A stretch of DNA of 64,000 nucleotides from positions 55,097 through 119,096 of the forward strand of contig JAFAFV010000214.1 in assembly GCA_023423285.1 (NCBI GenBank), written 5' to 3'. Positions 45,669 through 53,932 of this stretch are shown here, piece by piece (the stretch's first letter is position 1; each line of letters starts with the position of its first letter). Source of the stretch: Bacteroidota bacterium. GTDB lineage: Bacteria; Bacteroidota; Bacteroidia; Chitinophagales; Chitinophagaceae. Both the position numbers and the translations under genes were made by a program. The notes below the pieces were generated by a model that ran no database searches, was not told where the DNA came from, and was given only the letters and a program-made list of their open reading frames with translations.

Positions 45669-46016
45669 TTATTTCAAATCTCCGGTATTATCGTCATATT
45701 TATCTTCAAGGTCATCTATTTTCGACCCTTCCCATAGCTTATTGCCCGATCTGTAAGCGGCACGGCCAATTAAATGCGCACTTACAGGCGCAGTGAGAAA
45801 TAGGAAAAGTATAATGACAATCACCCTTGTATTTACAGACAGGGTATTGAAATACAACGCAGCAACCAGCAATACAAAACCAATGCCCAGCGTGGCGGCT
45901 TTGGTTGTGGCCGAAAGCCTGAGGTAAGTATCCGGCATGCGTAAAATTCCTACTGCTCCCAGTAAAATGAACAGCGCACCCAGGCTGGCCAGTATCATCA
46001 TAATAATATCAGACAT
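45669..46016 (-). CDS. mrpG: Mrp antiporter subunit G
   Basis: A 115-residue membrane subunit of the multisubunit Na+/H+ antiporter. It has three hydrophobic segments with the MnhG pattern LGALFILLGAVGILRMPDTYLRLSATTKAATLG and the conserved Pro-Asp after the first helix (key residues R, P, D, R and S). A charged C-terminal tail follows (about 90-115). The start overlaps the mrpF end by 8 bases. It is the last gene of the operon. Confidence 0.93.
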   Translation of the reverse strand: MSDIIMMILASLGALFILLGAVGILRMPDTYLRLSATTKAATLGIGFVLLVAALYFNTLSVNTRVIVIILFLFLTAPVSAHLIGRAAYRSGNKLWEGSKIDDLEDKYDDNTGDLK

Positions 46017-46281
46017 CTTTATTCTTTTTATCGAGGTAATAAGAAAAACCTGTTGTGCTTAAAAATCCTATTAGCGCAAATATCATGGCAATGTCTAAAA
46101 ATGTAGATTCATTGCTGATGATACTGTAAACCGAAATGGTACCGATGCCGATAAGAAAAAGCAGATCGAGAGAAACCACCCTGTCTGCAATAGTTGGGCC
46201 TTTTATAAAGCGCACCACCGTAAGCAAAGCCGAAATGGCCAGGATAGGTAAAATGATATAGTATAAATAATTAAACAGCAT
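46009..46281 (-). CDS. mrpF: Mrp antiporter subunit F
   Basis: A 90-residue membrane subunit with three helices and the family motif RFIKGPTIADRVVSLDLL (about 24-41). The last helix and Lys-rich tail are normal. It overlaps mrpE by one base and mrpG by eight, which indicates tight translational coupling. Confidence 0.93.
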   Translation of the reverse strand: MLFNYLYYIILPILAISALLTVVRFIKGPTIADRVVSLDLLFLIGIGTISVYSIISNESTFLDIAMIFALIGFLSTTGFSYYLDKKNKDV

Positions 46282-46760
46282 TATCCGCGTGTAATATTTA
46301 ATAAACGTTTTTCAAATCCATTTTTTATTTGATGAATATAATCTTCCCGGCTTATAATGTTCATACTGTGCACATAAAGCGTTTTCTTATCTTCTGAAAC
46401 ATCAATGCACAGAGAGCCCGGTGTAAGGGCGATCACACTGGTAAGCACTGTGATTTCAAAATCAGTTGTAATATCCAGCGGTATGGCTACAATGCCCGGG
46501 TTCATATTGTGATGCGGTGTTGCCACTTCGTATGCCACCTCAAAATTTGCTTTAATAAGCTGATAAAAGAAATATAGAACAAATACGATTATCTTAGGAA
46601 TGAATTTTACATAACGGGTGTCTTTATTTCTCAGGCTGATCATCCATACTATAAAAAATCCCAGCACAAATCCAAAAACAAAGTTGGCCCCGTTTATATT
46701 GCCGGTGAGCAGCACCCACACAATAGCCAGTAATATGTTTGTTAAAAAATAACCCTTCAT
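46281..46760 (-). CDS. mrpE: Mrp antiporter subunit E
   Basis: A 159-residue subunit. Two N-terminal membrane segments are followed by a cytosolic domain with the family stretch [22 protein letters not shown] and the closing [15 protein letters not shown]. Its ATG overlaps the stop of an unannotated 44-codon frame (ATGA), and that frame in turn starts right after mrpD. Confidence 0.92.
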   Translation of the reverse strand: MKGYFLTNILLAIVWVLLTGNINGANFVFGFVLGFFIVWMISLRNKDTRYVKFIPKIIVFVLYFFYQLIKANFEVAYEVATPHHNMNPGIVAIPLDITTDFEITVLTSVIALTPGSLCIDVSEDKKTLYVHSMNIISREDYIHQIKNGFEKRLLNITRG

Positions 46761-46891
46761 GTGTATGTTTTTACTGAGCCGCCACGCGACTTTTTATTAG
46801 TCACATCAAATTGCTTCCAGTGAACATCGTTTCGCCTATCCTGATAGTAATCTGGACATCTCTGTTGGCAGGGAGCTTTCTTATGACTCAT
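46757..46891 (-). CDS. 44-residue small protein between mrpD and mrpE (novel candidate)
   Basis: A short frame too small for usual ORF callers. It starts with ATG at 46891, one base past the mrpD stop, and ends with TGA at 46757-46759, inside an ATGA overlap with the mrpE start. The peptide begins MSHKKAPCQQRC and continues PDYYQDRRNDVHWKQFDV before a Lys/Arg/Gly-rich tail ending KTYT. It has no hydrophobic segment, a C-x3-C pair (C8, C12), and several aromatic and charged residues. It fills almost the entire 132-base gap between two Mrp genes, and the other two frames are broken by stops. Typical Mrp operons as I know them encode seven membrane subunits without such an insert. Function is unknown. 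A soluble regulator, assembly factor or metal-binding peptide is conceivable. Confidence 0.6.
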   Translation of the reverse strand: MSHKKAPCQQRCPDYYQDRRNDVHWKQFDVTNKKSRGGSVKTYT

Positions 46892-46892
46892 T

Positions 46893-48401
46893 TTACGGTA
46901 AAATTTTTCCTATATAATATAATTGCGGGTTAGAAAGTTCTACTGCAATCCTTTCTGATAAAGTAAAAATATAAGGCGACCCTAACCCAATGCCAAGCGA
47001 AACGATTGCAAGAAAAACAATGGGCAAAACGTAACCCACACGCTTTTGACCCCGCAACTCTTTAAAATAAATAAACTTTTCTTTAGGAATAGCGTATCCC
47101 GGACTTTTTTTCCAAAACACCTCCGCCCAAATGCGCGCTACGATGATGAGGGTAGCAATGCTGCCTGCTATTAAAGTTACTAAATAAAAATAATTACCTT
47201 TTTCTAATGCGCCCTGCATTAAAAGAATTTTTGGCCAAAAGCCAGATAGGGGCGGAACACCAATAAGGGAAAGCAAAGGCACGGCGGCCAGTAAAGCAAT
47301 CTGTGGATATTTGCCATACAAACCGCCCAGTTCGTTAAGCTGGTAGCTTCCTTTAATTTTAAATATTAGCCCTGAAACCATAAAAATATTCGTTTTCACA
47401 ATGATGTCATGTATGAGGTAAAACATGACGCCAGCCAGCGCCGCTTTATTAAACAAACCAAAGCCGCCGATCATATATCCAATATGGCAAATAATAAGGT
47501 AGCCAAAAATACGGACGATGTTTTTCTGTGCAACGGCTCCCAGAGCTCCCAGCAAAATGGTGATGCCACCTAACATAATAAAGATATTGTTCATTAATGT
47601 CAGATCAGTAAATATTAGTGAAAACATTCTGATGATGGCATAAACACCCACTTTTGTTAGCAGACCGCCAAAAATAGCCGTAACAGAAGACGGCGGCGTA
47701 TGGTAAGCAGCAGGCAGCCAGTAGTACAACGGAAACAGACCCGATTTGATTCCAAATCCTATAAGAAAGAAGATGGCGCAAATTTCTTTTAGCCCACTGT
47801 TAACTGTTTTCATTTTTAAAGCCACATCAGCCATATTAAGCGTGCCGGTAAGGCCATACAAAATGCCAAGCCCTGTAAGAAATATGGTTGAAGCCAAAAA
47901 ATTGAGTGTAAAATATTTTACTGTGGCCTCCAACTGTTTTTTTTCTGCGCCCAGGCTCAGCAGCACAAAAGAGCTCATGATCATGATCTCAAACCAAACG
48001 TAAAGGTTAAAAGCATCGCCCGTTAAAAATGAACCATTAATACCTAATAGCAAAAATTGAAATACCGTATAAAAACCATACTTCATGCGTGGGCGTAAAA
48101 CAGAAGCTCCGGCATAAACACTAACGGCAAGTCCCGACAAAGATGCCAGCAAAAGCATAGTGGCGGAAAATGTGTCAAGCACAAAGCTGATCCCGAAAGG
48201 TGCATCCCAGTTAGCTGCCTGTACAACCGTGGTGCCGTTTTGCCACACATAGCTAAGCAGGAAAATCGCTTCAGCAGCAATGATCACGTTACCAATAATG
48301 CTTATTATTCTTTGTACATTTACCCTGCTCCAGGCGCCAAATAAAAAGCAGATAAGAACCAGGTGTGTAATGATCGTAATTATGATGATGCTCGCACTCA
48401 T
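46893..48401 (-). CDS. mrpD: Mrp antiporter subunit D
   Basis: A 502-residue polytopic subunit related to complex I NuoN/L. Helices carry the conserved GSFLTGDAFNLYVWFEIMIMSSFVLLSLGAEK region (key Asp, Phe and Glu), FGIKSGLFPLYYWLPAAYHTPPSSV (the Lys channel) and GVPPLSGFWPKILL. It would form a proton or Na+ path beside MrpA. Its start overlaps mrpC by 4 bases. The 44-codon frame follows after one base. Confidence 0.95.
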   Translation of the reverse strand: MSASIIIITIITHLVLICFLFGAWSRVNVQRIISIIGNVIIAAEAIFLLSYVWQNGTTVVQAANWDAPFGISFVLDTFSATMLLLASLSGLAVSVYAGASVLRPRMKYGFYTVFQFLLLGINGSFLTGDAFNLYVWFEIMIMSSFVLLSLGAEKKQLEATVKYFTLNFLASTIFLTGLGILYGLTGTLNMADVALKMKTVNSGLKEICAIFFLIGFGIKSGLFPLYYWLPAAYHTPPSSVTAIFGGLLTKVGVYAIIRMFSLIFTDLTLMNNIFIMLGGITILLGALGAVAQKNIVRIFGYLIICHIGYMIGGFGLFNKAALAGVMFYLIHDIIVKTNIFMVSGLIFKIKGSYQLNELGGLYGKYPQIALLAAVPLLSLIGVPPLSGFWPKILLMQGALEKGNYFYLVTLIAGSIATLIIVARIWAEVFWKKSPGYAIPKEKFIYFKELRGQKRVGYVLPIVFLAIVSLGIGLGSPYIFTLSERIAVELSNPQLYYIGKILP

Positions 48402-48751
48402 TCAGTATAGTCTGTTATATTCAGGTCATCAATATCATCTGTTTCAAAATCTTTATACATTCTTTTTACCAGTACTATGGCAAAAGACTGCATGCCAAAG
48501 CCTATCACAATGGCAGTTAGTATTAGCGCCTGCGGCACGGGATCTGCAAATACAGCTTTTATAATATGATCGTTAGCGCCAATAATAGCAGGGCTCCCTT
48601 TCACAAGCCGCCCCAATAAAAAAATAAGCAGGTTAGCGCCATTGCCAATCAGCATCACGCCAAAGATCAGTTTGGCAAAACTGCGGCTCATCATCAGGTA
48701 AATGCCTGATGCGTATAATAATCCTATGGTTATTGCCAGTAATAATTCCAT
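48398..48751 (-). CDS. mrpC: Mrp antiporter subunit C
   Basis: A 117-residue NuoK-like subunit with three membrane helices and the pattern [20 protein letters not shown], then [23 protein letters not shown]. It overlaps mrpB by one base and mrpD by four. Confidence 0.94.
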   Translation of the reverse strand: MELLLAITIGLLYASGIYLMMSRSFAKLIFGVMLIGNGANLLIFLLGRLVKGSPAIIGANDHIIKAVFADPVPQALILTAIVIGFGMQSFAIVLVKRMYKDFETDDIDDLNITDYTE

Positions 48752-49170
48752 TATTCTTCCACGCTTTGTGCAATGCTTAAAATAATTGTGAGTGAAGTGC
48801 CGATAACTACCAGGTATACCCCGGTATCAAAAAAAAGAGATGAGCCCAGCAGGCCAATCACAGGCAGCGGCTTATCATACCACAACCCGGTCATAATAGG
48901 CAGATCAGCAAAAATGACGGGCGCTATGGCACTGGCCACTGCCAGAAATAGACCCACGCTCATAATGGTTCCGGGGTGATAACGCAGAAGTGTTTGCGTT
49001 TTTGACAACCCGTTGGAAAATCCATCAAGAATAAAAGCGATGCTGGCAATTAGCCCGCCAATAAAACCGCCGCCTGGCAAGTAATGGCCTCTTAACAGAA
49101 TAAATACTGAAAAGATCAATAAAACCGGTAGTAAAAACTTAGTAGCTGTTTTAAGAATAATGCTCCGCAT
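48751..49170 (-). CDS. mrpB: Mrp antiporter subunit B
   Basis: A 139-residue membrane subunit of the MnhB family. Signature [26 protein letters not shown] (about 27-52), then helices ending in a region rich in Ile, Leu and Ser. It lies 3 bases after mrpA and overlaps mrpC by one base. Confidence 0.94.
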   Translation of the reverse strand: MRSIILKTATKFLLPVLLIFSVFILLRGHYLPGGGFIGGLIASIAFILDGFSNGLSKTQTLLRYHPGTIMSVGLFLAVASAIAPVIFADLPIMTGLWYDKPLPVIGLLGSSLFFDTGVYLVVIGTSLTIILSIAQSVEE

Positions 49171-49173
49171 AGC

Positions 49174-51468
49174 TTAATAAGATTCTTTTAAACTGATTTT
49201 TAGTAATGAGTAAACGCCCAGGGCAGCCACTATCAATACACAAATTTCTATCAGCGTATCAATACCTCTGAAATCAACCAGTAACACATTTACAATGTTT
49301 TTCCCTTTTGCCATAGTATAGGCATTGGCAGAATAAAAATCAGACACTTCAGTATTGATAGGCTCATTCAATATTTTCAAACAAATAAATGTGATGGTTG
49401 CGCCAAACATCGTGGCCAGTATCATACCTGAAATCCTGGGCCCGTCTTTATGCTGTTTTAATATTTTAGGCATCCTGAACAATACAAATACAAACAATAT
49501 TACGGTAAGAATATCTACAGAGAACTGGGTCATGGCCAGGTCGGGGGCTGAATAAAATACAAAAATCGAACAAATGGAAAAACCAAGAATTCCCAAGGCG
49601 CTTACCGAAACCAGCCTTGATCGGGAAGCAAGCGTAGTGATAATTGCCACCATCATAATGGCCACGATCGTAAATTCGTATAGCGTTAGAGTTCCAAAAT
49701 TTTCGGGATCCAGTTTTATCGAAAAATGATTAAAGATCACGTAAAGCAACAGTGCCAGCATAAATGCCATAGTTACAAACACGTATTTGCGTAAATAACC
49801 ATTTTGTACAATTCTTGTAATGCTTCTGGCCGATGTTTTTAAAAATTGAACCACGTTTTGAAAAACCTGCTCGGGCGTAAAAGGGTTGTACCTGTTTACA
49901 AAATGTTGAATTTTACCAGTACTCCTAACCATAAAAAAGAGGAACAAACCGCCGACTATCGTAATCGCGCTCAGCAGTAAAACCTGGTTAAAGCCGTGCC
50001 ATAGTTTGATATGATAATCAAAATTTTGAGTCAGGAATGCAATGGCAGGTTTTAAAAGATTATTTTCTACAACGCCAGGTACCAGCCCAAATAAAACACC
50101 CAGCAAGGATAAAATAAGTGGTGGCACCCACATGCTTGCAGCTGGCAGGTGTACTTTTTGAAATCGCTCTGGTAATTTACCTGTAAATGGCCTTACGCCA
50201 GCAGCAAAACCTCCGTAAAACAAGAATATATTAGTAACTACTGCCGCAGCAGTTATTATAATAGAAGCGTTAGAGTTGAGCGAGGCTTCATAAATCAGGT
50301 CTTTACTAATAAAACCAAAACTGGGGGGCACTCCACCACTTACAATGGCTGCTGCAAAGCCGGCAATAGCCACGGGCATCAACACATGTCTAAGGCCTGC
50401 CAACTGGTTGATATCTCGGGTGCCGGTTTCATGGTCAATAATGCCGGTAATTAAAAACAAAGCAGCTTTATACAACGCGTGTGTGATTATAAATGTGACC
50501 GCAGCCAGAATTGCAGCATCAGTGCCCAGCCCGATAAGAAAAATCATAATACCCAGCGAAGCTACTGTTGTATAAGCTAAAATGGCTTTTAGGTCAGATT
50601 TATAAATAACGGTTACAGCCGCGTACACCATGGTAATGCCACCCACAATCGTAAGTGTTTGATTCCACAAATCTGTATTTCCCAAAAGCGGTGTAAACCG
50701 CAGCAGTAAATACACGCCTGCTTTTACCATGGTGGCAGAGTGCAGGTAAGTAGAAACAGGGGTTGGCGCCTTCATGGCGCCGGGCAGCCAGAAATGAAAT
50801 GGGAACTGTGCCGATTTGGTAAAAGCCGCAAAAAAAAATAAAATTGCAATGACAGGGTAGAAGCCGCTGTTCACAATCATGTCCCGCTGGCTGAGCATGG
50901 CAGAAATATCATAAGTGCCGCTGACAATGCCAAGCAAAACAATACCTGCCAGCAATAAAAAACCTCCCGAACCGGTGATGAGCAGGGCCGTAAGTGCCGA
51001 TTTTCTGGAAGGGCCTTCTTCGTTATTAAAACCAATTAAGAAGAAAGAACTGATGCTGGTAAGTTCCCAAAAAATAAACAGCGTAATTAAGTTATCGGCC
51101 AGTACCATACCCAGCATGGCCGCCATAAAAATGCTCAGGTACATGTAAAACCGTTCTAAATACCTGTGGCCTTTTAAATAAGATGATGTGTACCAGAAAA
51201 CGAGCGCGCCTATTCCAGAAATCATTAAAGTAAAAATGAGCGACAGTCCATCGAGCCGGAAACTAAAGTTGATGCCTAATTGGGGCACCCACTGAAAAGT
51301 TTCAGTATAATAGCCTGCTGATTTAACCTCAGGTATTTTACTTAGGAACCAGATAAATGATCCTAATGGTAGTATGGTAAGAATGTACGGAAATATATTT
51401 TTAGCGAACCTGCCCCATAAAAGCAAAACAAAACCTGATACAATACATAAGATAATTATGAATAGCAT
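49174..51468 (-). CDS. mrpA: Mrp antiporter subunit A
   Basis: A 764-residue subunit, NuoL-like in the first about 500 residues and ending with the family's DUF4040/MnhB-related extension (about 580-760). Markers: LFIFWELTSISSFFLIGF (Glu in TM5), FPFHFWLPGAMKAPTPVSTYLHSATMVKAGVY (ion channel region, key H, K and P), and GVPPSFGFISKDLIYE. Full length indicates a functional group-1-type Mrp with separate B to G subunits. Transcription starts 56 bases past proA. Whether proBA and mrp share a transcript is unresolved. Confidence 0.95.
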   Translation of the reverse strand: MLFIIILCIVSGFVLLLWGRFAKNIFPYILTILPLGSFIWFLSKIPEVKSAGYYTETFQWVPQLGINFSFRLDGLSLIFTLMISGIGALVFWYTSSYLKGHRYLERFYMYLSIFMAAMLGMVLADNLITLFIFWELTSISSFFLIGFNNEEGPSRKSALTALLITGSGGFLLLAGIVLLGIVSGTYDISAMLSQRDMIVNSGFYPVIAILFFFAAFTKSAQFPFHFWLPGAMKAPTPVSTYLHSATMVKAGVYLLLRFTPLLGNTDLWNQTLTIVGGITMVYAAVTVIYKSDLKAILAYTTVASLGIMIFLIGLGTDAAILAAVTFIITHALYKAALFLITGIIDHETGTRDINQLAGLRHVLMPVAIAGFAAAIVSGGVPPSFGFISKDLIYEASLNSNASIIITAAAVVTNIFLFYGGFAAGVRPFTGKLPERFQKVHLPAASMWVPPLILSLLGVLFGLVPGVVENNLLKPAIAFLTQNFDYHIKLWHGFNQVLLLSAITIVGGLFLFFMVRSTGKIQHFVNRYNPFTPEQVFQNVVQFLKTSARSITRIVQNGYLRKYVFVTMAFMLALLLYVIFNHFSIKLDPENFGTLTLYEFTIVAIMMVAIITTLASRSRLVSVSALGILGFSICSIFVFYSAPDLAMTQFSVDILTVILFVFVLFRMPKILKQHKDGPRISGMILATMFGATITFICLKILNEPINTEVSDFYSANAYTMAKGKNIVNVLLVDFRGIDTLIEICVLIVAALGVYSLLKISLKESY

Positions 51469-51524
51469 AGGCTACAAATATAGGTTTTGATTCTTTTTTA
51501 CAAAAGGTTTTTTGTAGTGCGCTT

Positions 51525-52766
51525 TCATTGCCTGATATGGCCTTTTCCCTGTACGATCCACTTTTCCGTAACCAGTTTTTCCAGTGCAAAAGGTCCTCGG
51601 GCGTGTAACTTTTGTGTAGAAATACCAATTTCGGCGCCCAGTCCAAATTCCTCCCCATCGGTAAAGCGGGTAGAAGCATTCGTGTACACGGCAGCAGCAT
51701 CCACTTCATTTACAAAACGCTCGCAGGCTTTTTTATTGCCCGATACGATGGCTTCAGAATGTTTGGTTGAATATTGAGCAATATGGTCCAGGGCTTCATC
51801 AATATCTTTCACGGTTTTTACCGCACATTTTAAGGATAAGAACTCCCTGCCAAAATCATCTTTTTTTGCTTTTTTAAGATGCGGAAAACCTTTTAATAAT
51901 TTATACGATGTGGCATCTGCAAAAATTTCCACGTTATGTTTTTCAAATTCCTGCGATAGCAGCGGAAGAAAAGCTGGCGCAATGGCCTTATCTACAAGTA
52001 TGGCATCAGCGGCATTACAAACAGATGGTCTGCTAACTTTGGCATTCACAGCAATGTTTACGGCATCATCAAGATTTGCCGTTTTTTCAATATACACGTG
52101 GCATACGCCCGCCCCGGTTTCAATCACCGGTACAAGGCTGTTCTGGCGCACAAAATTGATCAGTCCTTCAGAGCCTCGTGGGATCAATACATCCAGGTAT
52201 CGCGTGGCAGTAAACATTTCCTGCACAATTTCTCTTTTTGGTGGCAACAACGTTACCGTGGCGGCATCAAGCCCAAAGTCTTTTAATACTTGTTGTATAA
52301 TGCCCGCCGATACTTTATTGGTATGCTGCGCATCGCTGCTGCCTTTTAGCACGCAGGCGTTGCGGCTGCGTAGACAAAGTGCAGCTATGTCATAGGTTAC
52401 ATTAGGCCGGCTTTCATAAATAGAACCCACCACGCCCAATGGCACCGCCACTTTTTTCAACTGTAACCCGTTTGGTAAAGTACGCTCCATTAAAACCGCC
52501 CCGGTCGGGTCTGGCAGCGAAGCTATATTTTTAATACTGCCGGCAATAGCTTTCAGGCGCTGCGCGTTTAGCATCAGCCTGTCGTTCTTAGGGTCATCAA
52601 CATCTTTAGCTGCGAGATCTTTTTGGTTGGCTTGCAATATGGCTACTTCATTAAAAAGAATAGCATCTGCCAATGCGCGCAACATTTTTTTTAAATGCTT
52701 TTCCGGTAATTGCTGCAAAGCTGTTTTGGCTTTATTGGCTTTCTTTAAAGAATTTTCTATTGACAT
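51525..52766 (-). CDS. proA: glutamate-5-semialdehyde dehydrogenase (gamma-glutamyl phosphate reductase)
   Basis: A 413-residue NADPH-dependent aldehyde dehydrogenase fold enzyme, the second step of proline synthesis. Motifs: YESRPNVTYDIAALCLRSRNACVLKG (about 119-144) and the catalytic Cys in SRPSVCNAADAILVDK (about residue 250), ending GPFALEKLVTEKWIVQGKG. Length is normal. It lies 93 bases after proB and 56 before mrpA. Confidence 0.95.
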   Translation of the reverse strand: MSIENSLKKANKAKTALQQLPEKHLKKMLRALADAILFNEVAILQANQKDLAAKDVDDPKNDRLMLNAQRLKAIAGSIKNIASLPDPTGAVLMERTLPNGLQLKKVAVPLGVVGSIYESRPNVTYDIAALCLRSRNACVLKGSSDAQHTNKVSAGIIQQVLKDFGLDAATVTLLPPKREIVQEMFTATRYLDVLIPRGSEGLINFVRQNSLVPVIETGAGVCHVYIEKTANLDDAVNIAVNAKVSRPSVCNAADAILVDKAIAPAFLPLLSQEFEKHNVEIFADATSYKLLKGFPHLKKAKKDDFGREFLSLKCAVKTVKDIDEALDHIAQYSTKHSEAIVSGNKKACERFVNEVDAAAVYTNASTRFTDGEEFGLGAEIGISTQKLHARGPFALEKLVTEKWIVQGKGHIRQ

Positions 52767-52859
52767 GGATTTTCAGTTTTTAAAAAGCAGCATTAAAAAT
52801 TTATGTGATAAGATGCTGCAATATTATGATTGTTGCTGAACGGGTAAAGTAATGAAAAA

Positions 52860-53891
52860 TTATAAAAGCACAATGTCATTGGCGTGTGCGGCAATAACAT
52901 TCTTTTCTTTCAAAGATTTTCTCAGGTCTGTGGCTGAAAGTTTTGTTTTGGCAACACCTACAATTAAATCTTCACTCATCAGTTGCACTACTTCGTTAGC
53001 GGCAAAACTGCCTTCAACATTTGCAATGCCAACAGTTAAAAGGCTTTTGCGACGTGTGATGGCGTTTGCGGCACCTTTATCAAGATGCACATTGCCAAGC
53101 GTGATTGAACCGCTGGCCAGCCATTTTTGCCTGTTTTTTAAAGTAGATTTTTTAGGCGTAAAATGAGTGCCGTTCTTTTGATTGAGCGCTTCGGTAAATG
53201 GAAACTTGTTCTTCAGCCCGCACATAATGACATGAATGCCCAGGCTCGTAGCCAGCTTGGTAAAAGTAAGTTTGGAAAGCATACCACCCAGGCCGGTTTC
53301 AGATTTTTTATGGCTTACCAGTGCCAGCGTTTCTTTACTTATTGCTGTAACTTCTTTTACAATTTTTTGTGAAGCGTCCAGCAAGCCGCCAACCGATGTA
53401 CAGAGAATCAGGGTTTGCGCATCAAAAGCAATGGCCAGCAGGGTTGCCAACTCGTCATTATCAGAAAATTTTAATTCCCGGTCACTGATCACATCGTTTT
53501 CGTTTACAACGGGTATTACATCATTTTGCCAGAAAGTAGTGAACGTGTCTTTTAATTGTAAAAATTGTTTGCGGTTGCTGAAATGGCCGCGTTCACATAG
53601 CGCCTGCGCTACCGTAAGGCCGTGCTTTTGAAAATAATTTCTGTACAACTCAATCAGTATCGGGTTCCCTATGGCGGCGGCTACTTTGCGTTGCAGCAAA
53701 GTGCCTTTATAATGTTTTAAATATTTTTTGCCGCTGCTTACGGCGCCACTGCTTACCAGCACTACTTTGTATTGACTTGTTAACTGCTTGATGTCAGCAA
53801 CAATTTTTCTGATCACAGCTTTGTTAATATTGCCACTGCTATTGGTAATAACAGCCGATCCTAATTTAATAACTAATACTTTTCGTTGCAT
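52860..53891 (-). CDS. proB: glutamate 5-kinase
   Basis: A 343-residue amino-acid kinase phosphorylating glutamate as the first committed step of proline synthesis. It starts VLVIKLGSAVITNSSGNI (ATP loop), contains KVVLVSSGAVSSGKKYL and FSDNDELATLLAIAFDA, and ends in a PUA domain (about 265-340). PUA-bearing forms are typically feedback-inhibited by proline. It leads proBA. Proline is also a compatible solute, which fits the neighbouring ion-transport genes. Confidence 0.94.
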   Translation of the reverse strand: MQRKVLVIKLGSAVITNSSGNINKAVIRKIVADIKQLTSQYKVVLVSSGAVSSGKKYLKHYKGTLLQRKVAAAIGNPILIELYRNYFQKHGLTVAQALCERGHFSNRKQFLQLKDTFTTFWQNDVIPVVNENDVISDRELKFSDNDELATLLAIAFDAQTLILCTSVGGLLDASQKIVKEVTAISKETLALVSHKKSETGLGGMLSKLTFTKLATSLGIHVIMCGLKNKFPFTEALNQKNGTHFTPKKSTLKNRQKWLASGSITLGNVHLDKGAANAITRRKSLLTVGIANVEGSFAANEVVQLMSEDLIVGVAKTKLSATDLRKSLKEKNVIAAHANDIVLL

Positions 53892-53932
53892 TTTTATGAG
53901 GTGTGGTAATTAGCGATATACGTTTTTAAAGG

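Noticed and set aside
45669..51468. Complex I (nuo) gene cluster instead of Mrp
   Set aside because: MrpA and MrpD resemble NuoL and NuoN, but the order with E, F and G subunits and the DUF4040 extension fit Mrp only.
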